In this document: in pieces, positions 1-7,154 of the stretch
Position numbering within the stretch: position 1 is the stretch's first letter
How the letters are laid out: each line of letters begins with the position of its first letter
Source: Planctomycetota bacterium
GTDB taxonomy: Bacteria; Planctomycetota; UBA11346
Assembly: GCA_024641365.1 (NCBI GenBank)
Contig: JAHEDF010000136.1
Span: 1 to 9,141, forward strand
DNA length: 9,141 nt
Reading direction: 5' to 3'
Program-made: the position numbers and the translations under genes
Notes under the pieces: model-generated
Told to the model about the DNA's origin: nothing
The model's input: the letters and a program-made list of their open reading frames with translations, nothing else
Databases searched by the model: none

Positions 1-2303
1 AAGAACCGCCCGACATTATAACCTGGCATAAAATCATTACCGTAGCCGCGATATAAATCAAAGGGCGCAGCTTCTTTTTGTCCTTTGTCAAGGCGGGCAG
101 TAATAGTCCCCATTGAAATTTTAAATAATTTAAGCGTATCTCCTTGTCGATTTTTCGCGGCTAAATTATCAGGATCAACACTCCGCATTTTTACTTTACG
201 TAAAAAGTCGCCATGTTTGACTAAATCTTCTTTTTTAAAGTTTTTCCAATCAAGGTCTTTAAAGTAATTATATATACTCTTAATGCGATCGGATGCGGCT
301 TGCATACGTTCATTGTCGCCATCATGGTAGACATAGAATTTTTCAGTCGTGAGCAATTCCTCAAAAACGTTTTTGTCTTTTTCTAGAATGTATTCGACGA
401 TGCGGTCTGCTTCGCTAAGCAGGCGGGCAGTTGCATTTGTTAAGCGATCGCCGCCAAAGCGCTTCTCGTCTTTAAATACCGCCATGGCGGCGGGATAGCC
501 AAAGAATTCGCGGAAAAATCTTAGTTTCCGAATAGCGAGATTAGTTGAATTTTCGTTAAAATTTTTATCAGCTAAAACACCATCTACAATGTAGGACACA
601 TCTCTTTTTTGTAATATGCGTGTTACTTCTCGCTTGTAATCCTCTCGTGTGTTTAATTTGCCAGTGGCGGCAGCTTGAGCGAGTTCCTCGTCTGGGCTTT
701 GGTCAGTGAGGGCGTATGCAATGGCGTAGCTCGCATCACGTGGTGACATCATGCGCCGACCATATTGATCTGCTTGTCCGGCGCCAAATTCTTGGCGGTA
801 CGCGAATTCGCTCGATAAGATTAAAGTTTGTATCAATTTTTGAATAGCTTTGAGTTTACCCAGCTTTTCAATATAATTTTTCGATAAAGCCACATAGTCA
901 CTCGTTTCGCTGGTACTTGGTGACCGTTCCAATATTTGCATAAATAACTGCGATACTAATTCAGCAAGCAGTTCGTCTTTTGGTGGGCCTGCTTGAATAC
1001 GTATTTGCGTCAATTCCTTATCCCATTCGGCCATGCAATTTTCAATAACCGCATTATAGTGGTCACCTTTTTTACGATTTTTCAAAAGAGCGGATTTAAT
1101 GGCGGCCATTTCGCTGTCGCTGAGTGGTTTGTAATCAATCAACTTAAACTTTTTACGATTTTTGTCTAAGTTATCACGGAAATCGGGCATGTAATCGCGT
1201 AACAAAGTCATGCGACCTTGAATAGTACGTTCGTGATCGCCGTTGTAAAACCAGGTACGTTCGCAAATGGCGCTTATTTCTTGGTCAGACTTTTTCGCGT
1301 ATTTCGGGTTCATTAAGGCCTGATAGACCACATGCTCACCCTCAAGGCCTTTAAGCATGTTGAATGCAACATGGACGGGTGCTTTTTTGTAAGTCTCACC
1401 CTTTTCCAATTCCTTCACTTCTTTTAATTGAACAGGGGTGAATTTTGGTAACATGCCGTCATGTTTGTCGCCAAAATATTCTTCACATAATTGATCAATA
1501 AATTGTTCCAAAAATTGCTGTCTAGATGCGAGCGTGGCGGTATGCTCATCATCAAGAGCCATTACTTTGGGAATGGCTGGCAAATAAGTTTTATTACGTT
1601 TTACTAAATAGTTGGTGATGTATTCAGATGTTTTCTGAGCATTCGTTAGCATGCTCGATAAATGTCCGCCAGAGAGATCTGTGTCCGCATAATAACGTAC
1701 GCCAGAGTGGTTTGGCAGCAAAAATGGATTGGTCAGGCTTAACCCGTTTATTTTATGTCCCCCAAAAACGGGAACATTTTTACCGGCAATGCGCGCTGTT
1801 GTGCGATTCTGTAAAAGCGCCTGAAATTTAGCATCAAAGATGTATTCGCTAATCAGCCAACGACGATCATAAGTAAACCCAGGTTCGTTGCGAAATTCTC
1901 CTGAAAACAATTTTTCATGTTCGACATAGTTGCCATATTCTGGTTTCTTTAGTTTATCCTCAAAACTTGCCGCATTGGCAGCTCGTAGTACGCCACCAAT
2001 CCAATCATCAATTAATTTCCGTTCAGCCGCAGTCGGTTGATCTTTTTCTTCAGGGGGCATTTCCTTGAGACGGATCACCTTATGCATATTATTAAGCACA
2101 TCATTTCGGGCATCGGTTCCCATTGATGCCAAGATATCTAAACGGACGTCGCCTTTTTGTTTCTTTTGACCGTGACAAGAAATGCAATATTTCTCCATCA
2201 CGGCTGAGGCTTCTTTTGATATGTCAAAAGATTCAGAAGCCTCAGCAGCTGGCGTTAACCAGAGGGTTAGGCACGAGATAAGAAATAGTTTTCTGGTTGT
2301 CAT
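1..2303 (-). CDS. Secreted planctomycete-type cytochrome c / DUF1592-DUF1588 protein, C-terminus cut by window edge
   Basis: The frame stays open from an ATG at 2303 to base 1, giving 767 residues and no stop, so the C-terminus lies outside. Residues 1-22 form a signal peptide (KLF near the start, hydrophobic core, AEA before the probable cut). A single c-type haem site CISCH lies at 40-44, and KEMPPEE near 80-86 supplies a likely Met82 axial ligand; this matches the PSD1/planctomycete cytochrome c domain. SSEFAYRQEFG (about 496-507) and SPRDASYAIAYAL (from 520) resemble the DUF1592 region. EFFGYP (about 599-604) and LLTTEKFYVYHDGD (about 650-664) resemble DUF1588. Family members run to about 900-1000 residues and usually end in DUF1585, expected off the edge. 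The start is backed by AGGA four bases upstream. It follows the SASA esterase by 35 bases with no terminator, so co-transcription is likely. The family has no proven reaction; extracytoplasmic redox linked to polymer breakdown is an inference. Confidence 0.9.
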   Translation of the reverse strand, partial: MTTRKLFLISCLTLWLTPAAEASESFDISKEASAVMEKYCISCHGQKKQKGDVRLDILASMGTDARNDVLNNMHKVIRLKEMPPEEKDQPTAAERKLIDDWIGGVLRAANAASFEDKLKKPEYGNYVEHEKLFSGEFRNEPGFTYDRRWLISEYIFDAKFQALLQNRTTARIAGKNVPVFGGHKINGLSLTNPFLLPNHSGVRYYADTDLSGGHLSSMLTNAQKTSEYITNYLVKRNKTYLPAIPKVMALDDEHTATLASRQQFLEQFIDQLCEEYFGDKHDGMLPKFTPVQLKEVKELEKGETYKKAPVHVAFNMLKGLEGEHVVYQALMNPKYAKKSDQEISAICERTWFYNGDHERTIQGRMTLLRDYMPDFRDNLDKNRKKFKLIDYKPLSDSEMAAIKSALLKNRKKGDHYNAVIENCMAEWDKELTQIRIQAGPPKDELLAELVSQLFMQILERSPSTSETSDYVALSKNYIEKLGKLKAIQKLIQTLILSSEFAYRQEFGAGQADQYGRRMMSPRDASYAIAYALTDQSPDEELAQAAATGKLNTREDYKREVTRILQKRDVSYIVDGVLADKNFNENSTNLAIRKLRFFREFFGYPAAMAVFKDEKRFGGDRLTNATARLLSEADRIVEYILEKDKNVFEELLTTEKFYVYHDGDNERMQAASDRIKSIYNYFKDLDWKNFKKEDLVKHGDFLRKVKMRSVDPDNLAAKNRQGDTLKLFKISMGTITARLDKGQKEAAPFDLYRGYGNDFMPGYNVGRF

Positions 2304-2338
2304 AATATCCTAACGCAACGTAGGTGAAAAAGTGACAA

Positions 2339-3391
2339 TTATTTCTTTAATAATTCCACCATCGCTTCACCCATTGCTAAACCGACATCCATATACGTTT
2401 TTGAATTACCGCCGTAGTGACTATTTGATGCGCCACCATGGCAAAACGGTTTTGAATAAACGGTAGCCACATTATCTTTAAATTCCGGATATTTGCCGGA
2501 ACTGCCATCAACGGCCATTTGCCCTTTAAGAATATCGCCTTCTGCTCCACTGGCATCTTTATCAGTTTGGCCGAGCGTTGCACAGACAAATTTCGCATTT
2601 GGCGCGTTGTATTCTTTACGTAACTGTTTGATTAAATTGACTAAATTTAACTCATAACGTGCAGCATGAGCGGCTTTATAACGATCTTTATCGCCTTGCC
2701 AAAAAAAGAATCCTGCGATTTCATACCCCTTGGCACCCGGGTAATACGTTTGCAATTCTTCTAGAACCTTTTTGGCATTTGCTGTATCGTCATCATATTG
2801 TTTACCAGCATACCAACCAATAGGTTGTGGTGTTTCGCCTTTTTTCCATGAGAGCGGTGATTCTTTATAGCCTGCGTACACCTCGCCATCGACTTCGTAT
2901 TGTTCACTACCAGGTGGCAATAAATCCCAACCAAGACTGCGATTACCAATACAGCTCTTTAAAATTAAAACCGGTTCATCTAAATAATTACCGAGGTGAT
3001 GACCGATACCGAGTTCCGGTCCAATTGATTTTCCTTTTACGGTCATCCACTCGTTGTTGAACACGGACATGCCCCCGCCTTTGCCAACCATGACGCGAAC
3101 ATTTCTGACATCTTTACGTTCGGTCCAATTACCGGATTCATCAATTAAAAAGGAATAGAGCTTTTCTGTTTTTGTTGCGTATTCTAATGAGCCCTCTTTG
3201 TCAGCTGGTCCAATTTTCCCAGCTCCCAACATGTTGGACTGACCCATCAAGATAAAAACTTTGACGGGCTTTTCCATGTTGGCGTCTTTGCCATCAGGTG
3301 CCGGTAGGTCTGCTGTGAATGCAGGTGACGCAGCAAGAGCGACAGCCATAACAGAGCAGGTAAAGATATTTTTTAATGATGAGTGCATCAT
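2339..3391 (-). CDS. Secreted SASA-type (DUF303) carbohydrate acetylesterase, SGNH fold
   Basis: This 350-residue protein has a signal peptide ending near residues 24-27 (ASPAFTA). The SGNH/SASA block I is FILMGQSNMLG, with Ser52 the expected nucleophile. GPELGIG (124-130) matches the conserved GPE block and FFWQGDKD (229-236) the WQGE-type block. The C-terminal SHYGG (His325) is the best candidate for the catalytic His. SASA enzymes remove O-acetyl groups from sialic acids or from plant and algal polysaccharides such as xylan; the true substrate cannot be read from sequence. AAGGA (3399-3403) lies 7 bases before the first of two consecutive ATG codons, supporting this start. A DxxH Asp is not visible three residues before His325 (Ser322 is there), so the triad may be arranged differently. 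It is probably the first gene of a two-gene operon with the downstream cytochrome protein. Confidence 0.9.
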   Translation of the reverse strand: MMHSSLKNIFTCSVMAVALAASPAFTADLPAPDGKDANMEKPVKVFILMGQSNMLGAGKIGPADKEGSLEYATKTEKLYSFLIDESGNWTERKDVRNVRVMVGKGGGMSVFNNEWMTVKGKSIGPELGIGHHLGNYLDEPVLILKSCIGNRSLGWDLLPPGSEQYEVDGEVYAGYKESPLSWKKGETPQPIGWYAGKQYDDDTANAKKVLEELQTYYPGAKGYEIAGFFFWQGDKDRYKAAHAARYELNLVNLIKQLRKEYNAPNAKFVCATLGQTDKDASGAEGDILKGQMAVDGSSGKYPEFKDNVATVYSKPFCHGGASNSHYGGNSKTYMDVGLAMGEAMVELLKK

Positions 3392-3504
3392 GCATGATTC
3401 CTTGAGCAGAAGGCGGGTTTCACACTAGTATGGCCTCTTTTTGAGCCATGTGCGCTAGCGTATTGCCCATCCTTCCATGTACGGCAAATGAGTACCAGTG
3501 AGAC

Positions 3505-3533
3505 ACTGCATGTTTTGGACAATACCTTGTCAA
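3505..3533 (-). promoter_or_regulatory. Candidate promoter for the SASA esterase operon with overlapping operator-like palindrome
   Basis: On the minus strand a perfect -35 hexamer TTGACA (3533-3528) is followed after 17 bases by a weak -10 (TGCAGT, 3510-3505, 3 of 6 matches). An inverted repeat GACAA-N4-TTGTC (3518-3531) overlaps the -35 box, a usual position for a repressor site. A TATAAT hexamer also sits at 3538-3533 but has no matching -35. The transcript leader would be a little over 100 bases. Confidence 0.3.
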
Positions 3534-3857
3534 TTATAGACATTTTGTAATTTATTCCCGTATTTTACGTATTTTTCTGATAAATCTTGGTCCTCTAATG
3601 AGATTCTATTAAAGAGTATTTTACAAATTATCCCTATTTCATGTGGTTGAGTCCTGAAAGCTGAAGTCGATTCGACTATTTTGATACGAGTGCACCAATA
3701 ATGTCTGATTTGTTCATGTTGGTATGAGCGCGTACGAGCAACAATTTGGTGCATTTTACCACACAATATCAAATCAAGACAATTAATTACCTTTTTGAGA
3801 CGAATTGAGCTGAATAAAATATCGCGAATGGCTATCACGAGTTAAATGTCGCCAAAA

Positions 3858-3894
3858 AGAACGCCAGCTTGGGTAGATTCCAAACTGGCGTTTT
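3858..3894 (-). terminator. Rho-independent terminator of the sialate O-acetylesterase gene
   Basis: AACGCCAG (3860-3867) pairs perfectly with CTGGCGTT (3885-3892). The stem continues past one mismatch with TTGG/CCAA, leaving a 7-base loop. Read on the minus strand, the stem is followed by TTCTTTTT, and it lies about 80-115 bases past the stop of the 621-residue esterase. The plus-strand reading also ends in TTTT, so it could work both ways, but no plus-strand gene ends here. It separates this esterase from the SASA operon. Confidence 0.8.
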
Positions 3895-3972
3895 GCATCC
3901 TTGCCTGTCGATTAAAGAGCAGAAGCAGCCCAGCTACTCATGTGTCATGTGAGTCCATTATTGTGTAATAGG

Positions 3973-5838
3973 CTATTTATTAGTTTGGCTGTCAATCAAA
4001 GCCTGGGCTTCTTTTAATCGACGTTCCAAATCGGCTTGGCGCATGGCTTTTTTGACGGCATCACGTTGCTTACGTGGATCGTCAGTGGCATTGGCCGTAT
4101 CAAGCAATGGTACCTCTTCAATTTTCCAGTCGTCAGTTCGTTGTGTTGCCAAGGGTAAGAGATTATTGTCAGCCGATTGTAAATTGCCGAGCGGATTACG
4201 CCCCCAGGCATAACGGAAATGAAGCGGCTCCGCAACAAAGGGACTCGATAAAACAATTATTTTACGATCTTGCTGTGGTTTACTCTTGGGATCTTTTTGC
4301 GTAGTCAGCCATTCAGCTTGAGCAGGCTGAAAGTGGCGATCTTCGCCTGCAATGGCAAAGCCAACGATGGAGCCGTCATCTATTGGTTTTACGAGTGTGT
4401 CCATGGTAAGAATTATCTGTCCATTTTCGATTTTCATGTCAGTAACCATCGGCGGCTTCCATTTAATGTCTTTTTCAAAACCATATTGTGTTGCCAAAGC
4501 CCACCGCGAAATGCGTTCACCGACCTGAATTTTGGCTTGTGGATGGTACCAGGAACGACGTTGATCATAACTACTAGCAAAGCCAATATTTTTATCACCG
4601 GCTTTAAAAAAATCTAAAAAGGTTTGGTATTGGACGGCGCGAATATAGATCCCGTCATCGACCATTTTTTCCAAATAATCATCACGTGTTTGTGGAGCAC
4701 CAGCCGTGCATAATGAAATAATACCGAATGGCATGGCTGGGTCATTAAACGCCGCGCGCCAGGCGCTAATCATTTTGCCAAATATCTGATAATACATGGT
4801 GGTCCCGACCGTTCCGGCGCCAAGCGCATTATTAAAGCCCTGATGGAAAATGGCACCTTTTACAGACAATCCAGCAATAGGAGCAATCATGCTGGCATAG
4901 CAATTACCAGGACGATTTTGATCCATAGCCGGTCCCGGTTTTAAATCAGTGGGCGGCTGCAAATTGGCAGGAATTTTCTCGCCTTTTTTCTTCATATTTT
5001 CAATTTTATTTTCGTGATTTTTAATGCGTTTTTCTAAATCAGCTTTTGCATCCCATTCACTTACTTTGGTTTCCCATTCGGCCAGCTTAGCTTTTACTTC
5101 GGGTGTATCTATGGTGCTTAACACTGACATGGGTGTCCACGTCTCTACGGTTGTGCCACCGCGTGAGGCATCAATGACACCAATTGGAATGTGTGTCGCC
5201 ATATGAATGCGACGCGCAAACACATAACCAATGGCGGATAATTCACGCGCTATTTCGGGGGTGCATACATCCCAATCCCCTTTGCGGAAATGCCGGCTAA
5301 ACCAGGAGCTCCATTCATGATAACGAGGAAATCCTGGTTTGAGATCAGGACCATCTTGTGCTGGTATGGTTAATATTCTTATGTTATTAAAACGAGCAGA
5401 AACAATCTCGAGAGCACCATTTTCCACATTGCTCAGTGGAAATTCCATATTGCTTTGACCACCTAAAACCCAGACGTCACCAATTAAAATGTCGTCGAGT
5501 GTCAATGTTTTTTCTGTACCAGTTACGGTCATTTGCAGCGGGGTCACCGTGACTGGCATGGGTGTAAAAGTCACTTTCCATGCGCGATCAGCACCAGCTG
5601 TAGTGGACATTTCTTGATTTGCTAAGCGTACTGTAACTTTTTCATTAGCTTGCGCCCAACCCCAAATATGTATCGGTTTGTCTCGTTGCAAAACCATGTG
5701 CGATTGAAACGCATTATGCACACACAGGTCCGCACCGATCGCTGGTACTTCTATGACATCTTCTTTGGGCATGTCTCCGGCGACGGCAAAGCCCAGCGCC
5801 AAGGTGAGTAACAGCATAACTTTCATCGGCGTCAACAT
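3973..5838 (-). CDS. Secreted sialate O-acetylesterase-like SGNH hydrolase with coiled-coil insert
   Basis: The 621-residue protein starts with a signal peptide (MKVMLLLTLALGFAVAG, cut near 20). A beta-rich N-terminal domain opens with HNAFQSHMVLQRDKPIHIWG (41-60), the usual start of the sialate O-acetylesterase family. Block I is VWVLGGQSNMEFP with Ser129 the expected nucleophile. SRGGTTVETW (225-234) matches the GGT.vE.W block and FHQGFNN (331-337) the WyQGEsN block. YHPQAKIQVGER (431-442) carries the likely catalytic His432. Residues about 247-290 are highly charged and helical, probably a coiled-coil insert, and a second charged helix ends the protein (587-616). The family removes O-acetyl esters from sialic acids or other acetylated glycans; the substrate here is unknown. 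AAGGAG (5846-5851) lies 7 bases before the ATG, favouring it over Met5. It is transcribed alone, since a terminator follows. Confidence 0.93.
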   Translation of the reverse strand: MLTPMKVMLLLTLALGFAVAGDMPKEDVIEVPAIGADLCVHNAFQSHMVLQRDKPIHIWGWAQANEKVTVRLANQEMSTTAGADRAWKVTFTPMPVTVTPLQMTVTGTEKTLTLDDILIGDVWVLGGQSNMEFPLSNVENGALEIVSARFNNIRILTIPAQDGPDLKPGFPRYHEWSSWFSRHFRKGDWDVCTPEIARELSAIGYVFARRIHMATHIPIGVIDASRGGTTVETWTPMSVLSTIDTPEVKAKLAEWETKVSEWDAKADLEKRIKNHENKIENMKKKGEKIPANLQPPTDLKPGPAMDQNRPGNCYASMIAPIAGLSVKGAIFHQGFNNALGAGTVGTTMYYQIFGKMISAWRAAFNDPAMPFGIISLCTAGAPQTRDDYLEKMVDDGIYIRAVQYQTFLDFFKAGDKNIGFASSYDQRRSWYHPQAKIQVGERISRWALATQYGFEKDIKWKPPMVTDMKIENGQIILTMDTLVKPIDDGSIVGFAIAGEDRHFQPAQAEWLTTQKDPKSKPQQDRKIIVLSSPFVAEPLHFRYAWGRNPLGNLQSADNNLLPLATQRTDDWKIEEVPLLDTANATDDPRKQRDAVKKAMRQADLERRLKEAQALIDSQTNK

Positions 5839-6027
5839 TGATAAGCTCCTTGCTGGTTAACTATAAAAGAATACTGATTACAACAGAAAAAATGTAGTAA
5901 CGTTGACTTCTAAATATCTCACCAGCTTGAGATTGCGATTTTTTCCAGTGTTTATCACAATATTACATGTTCGGTAGATAATTATGGCCACGAATTTACC
6001 AAATAATGACACAAAACCAAAATGACA

Positions 6028-6073
6028 GTAATATAGTGGTTAAATAGTGCTGTCTATTTAACCACTATATTAC
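6028..6073. repeat. Perfect 20-bp inverted repeat with 6-base loop
   Basis: The left arm 6028-6047 (GTAATATAG...AAATAG) is the exact reverse complement of the right arm 6054-6073, around the loop TGCTGT. Five of the 20 pairs are G:C. No T run follows on the plus strand (GCCATCC) or directly on the minus strand, and the hairpin lies upstream of both flanking genes, so it is not an ordinary terminator. It could be a small MITE-like hairpin, part of a regulatory RNA, or a cruciform-forming site. Confidence 0.9.
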
Positions 6074-6084
6074 GCCATCCCAGC

Positions 6085-6112
6085 CAGGCACTCTTACAGG
6101 CACTCTTACAGG
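6085..6112. repeat. Two tandem copies of a 12-bp unit
   Basis: CAGGCACTCTTA occurs twice head to tail (6085-6096, 6097-6108) and is followed by a third partial copy, CAGG (6109-6112). It starts 12 bases after the long inverted repeat. Replication slippage or a duplicated protein-binding site are both possible. Confidence 0.85.
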
Positions 6113-6174
6113 TAATCAGGAATCGTAGATAGGCATAAAATTCAAATTGCCGGAGATTTACCGCACGTTTTCAG

Positions 6175-6188
6175 GATCATTTGTGATC
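6175..6188. promoter_or_regulatory. Operator-like inverted repeat upstream of the small secreted protein
   Basis: GATCA-TTTG-TGATC is a perfect 5+5 inverted repeat about 50 bases before the start at 6238, where a regulator could sit. A TTGATT (6195-6200) follows closely and could be part of a promoter, but no good -10 is seen. This may be chance. Confidence 0.2.
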
Positions 6189-6237
6189 GGAACGTTGATT
6201 AAAATAGCCACCTTAGGTTTTACATGAAGGGAACATT

Positions 6238-6582
6238 ATGCGTTTATTAAGTGTGTTGGTGGTATTCCTATTATGCTTGCCTGTAGTACAGGCAGCAGAC
6301 CCACCTGGAACCTTTGCCCTAACGATGCTGCCAACTGAATCTAAAACTGTTCCAGGATTCGTTACGTTAATTTCTCAATCCACGGTATGGGATGTTGAAG
6401 CAACGCATATTATTTCCGTGCATCGCACCAAAGAAAACCCGGATATAACCTATTTAGTTATTGATGTGCCGTTAACGCAAGGTGACACGCATACGCGTGT
6501 CATGATTCATCGTTCTATTATGACACATGAAAATGTATTGCGTTTTGTACAGGATATTCGATTCAAGCCGCGTCAGCAATAA
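6238..6582 (+). CDS. Small secreted protein of unknown function
   Basis: The 114-residue product has a clear signal peptide (residues 1-19, MRLLSVLVVFLLCLPVVQA) and a mature part of about 95 residues. The mature part alternates hydrophobic and polar residues in short runs (FVTLISQ, YLVIDVPL, TRVMIHRS), suggesting a beta-rich exported domain. It contains no cysteine after the signal, no membrane segment and no motif I recognise. AAGGG (6227-6231) lies 6 bases before the ATG, supporting this start. It is transcribed alone and converges with the FHA gene; a periplasmic or surface location is inferred from the signal peptide only. Confidence 0.75.
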   Translation: MRLLSVLVVFLLCLPVVQAADPPGTFALTMLPTESKTVPGFVTLISQSTVWDVEATHIISVHRTKENPDITYLVIDVPLTQGDTHTRVMIHRSIMTHENVLRFVQDIRFKPRQQ

Positions 6583-6616
6583 TTTTCTTATAACAAAGTG
6601 ACGTAAATGGATCGGA

Positions 6617-6639
6617 GTGATTTTAATGAGCAAAATCAC
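6617..6639. other. Hairpin between convergent genes, with an ATG in the loop
   Basis: GTGATTTT (6617-6624) pairs perfectly with AAAATCAC (6632-6639) across the loop AATGAGC. It lies 35 bases past the stop of the small secreted protein and about 70 bases past the stop of the FHA gene, the right place for a shared terminator. There is no clean T run on either side, so termination is uncertain. The loop ATG (6626) begins a 16-codon frame ending at 6676, with GGAG (6614-6617) 8 bases before it. Confidence 0.5.
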
Positions 6640-6710
6640 AAATGATAAATTATTTGAAATAATAAGCAGCTTTTGAGAGTTACCATTTTTCGAATTTAAT
6701 CGGAGATAGT

Positions 6711-7154
6711 TTAGTCAGCTTCTGGATTTCCATCTGAAGTTGAAACGCTTGGTGGCTGTGCGTTTTTAACACGCGGGTCGTCATCGGGTAAAAATATTAA
6801 TTGCACGCTTTCGCGTGTACCCATGCGCAAGGTGCACGGACCAGCTGATAGGTCGATTGTCAGTGGTTCTCTCATGGGTTCGCCATTACAGAACGACCCA
6901 TTCGTCGATAAATCTTGTATATGAGCCGTTTGATCTTTCACTGACAGGCGAATGTGACGACGGCTGACCGTGTTTAAATCATGGTCGGCATCACGTTGCG
7001 TAGGGGGGGTCTTGAGGTACGTCGCTGTGCGTCGCAGACTAATGTCGCAAGAGCGACTGCGCCCCACCACAACGTCCCTGCCATTTTCCAAGAGAAAGCA
7101 TTCCCCATCGACCATGCCAGCCGTGCCGAGTAAAACAGGAACCATGTTCGTCAT
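6711..7154 (-). CDS. Single-domain FHA phosphothreonine-binding protein
   Basis: The 147-residue protein is almost entirely one forkhead-associated domain. The landmarks are in order: VVVGRSRSCDISL (28-40, with Gly31 and Arg32), TVSRRHIRL (62-70, Ser65 and His68), and DLSTNGSFCNG (81-91, including Asn85), which is the DLSTNGT-type loop. These residues contact phosphothreonine in characterised FHA domains. The loop between the GRS and SRRH motifs is long and polar (about 41-61), and the last 25 residues are Pro/Ser/Asp-rich and probably disordered. There is no signal peptide or membrane segment, so it should be cytoplasmic and act as an adaptor in Ser/Thr kinase signalling, which is plentiful in planctomycetes (inference). 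The binding site is weak: GAGG sits only 4 bases before the ATG, and Met4 is an alternative start. It is divergent from exbB-like. Confidence 0.9.
   Translation of the reverse strand: MTNMVPVLLGTAGMVDGECFLLENGRDVVVGRSRSCDISLRRTATYLKTPPTQRDADHDLNTVSRRHIRLSVKDQTAHIQDLSTNGSFCNGEPMREPLTIDLSAGPCTLRMGTRESVQLIFLPDDDPRVKNAQPPSVSTSDGNPEAD

Larger units (their letters stand above)
3392..3972. other. Intergenic region between the two esterase genes
   Basis: These 581 bases hold a terminator for the upstream esterase (3858-3894) and promoter-like sequence for the downstream one (about 3505-3533). Between them, a minus-strand GTG-started reading frame (3530-3838, 102 codons) has no good ribosome binding site and no recognisable domain, so I do not call it a gene. 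Three inverted repeats are visible: AGTCGA-T-TCGACT at 3665-3677, TGCACCAA/TTGGTGCA at 3691-3698 and 3746-3753 (47-base spacer), and ACTCA/TGAGT at 3936-3954. The stretch may hold a structured leader, a decayed gene or simply spacer. Confidence 0.5.
5839..6237. other. Divergent intergenic region with inverted and tandem repeats
   Basis: These 399 bases must carry the promoter of the minus-strand esterase and of the plus-strand small secreted protein, but no hexamer pair stands out for either. Beyond the features listed separately (6028-6073, 6085-6112, 6175-6188) there is a short hairpin ATCTCA-CCAGCT-TGAGAT at 5916-5933 followed by a T run (5939-5945) on the plus strand. This has a terminator-like shape, but no gene precedes it. 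No reading frame of note is seen. Confidence 0.5.

Noticed and set aside
2268..2303. Lipobox-like LISC at residues 8-11 of the cytochrome protein
   Set aside because: The hydrophobic core before the Cys is too short and continues past it; an ordinary signal peptide ending at AEA fits better.
3530..3838. Minus-strand 102-codon frame between the esterases
   Set aside because: It needs a GTG start with no ribosome binding site, shows no domain or plausible protein composition, and overlaps the likely promoter of the SASA gene.
4270..4617. Plus-strand 115-codon frame
   Set aside because: It is antisense to the sialate O-acetylesterase and has no recognisable features.
5916..5945. Hairpin followed by T run on the plus strand, terminator-like
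   Set aside because: The stem is only 6 bp and no plus-strand gene lies upstream of it, so there is nothing for it to terminate.
6028..6073. Long hairpin as a CRISPR repeat, attC site or rho-independent terminator
   Set aside because: There is only one copy in the window, no integron or cas genes nearby, and no T run on either side.
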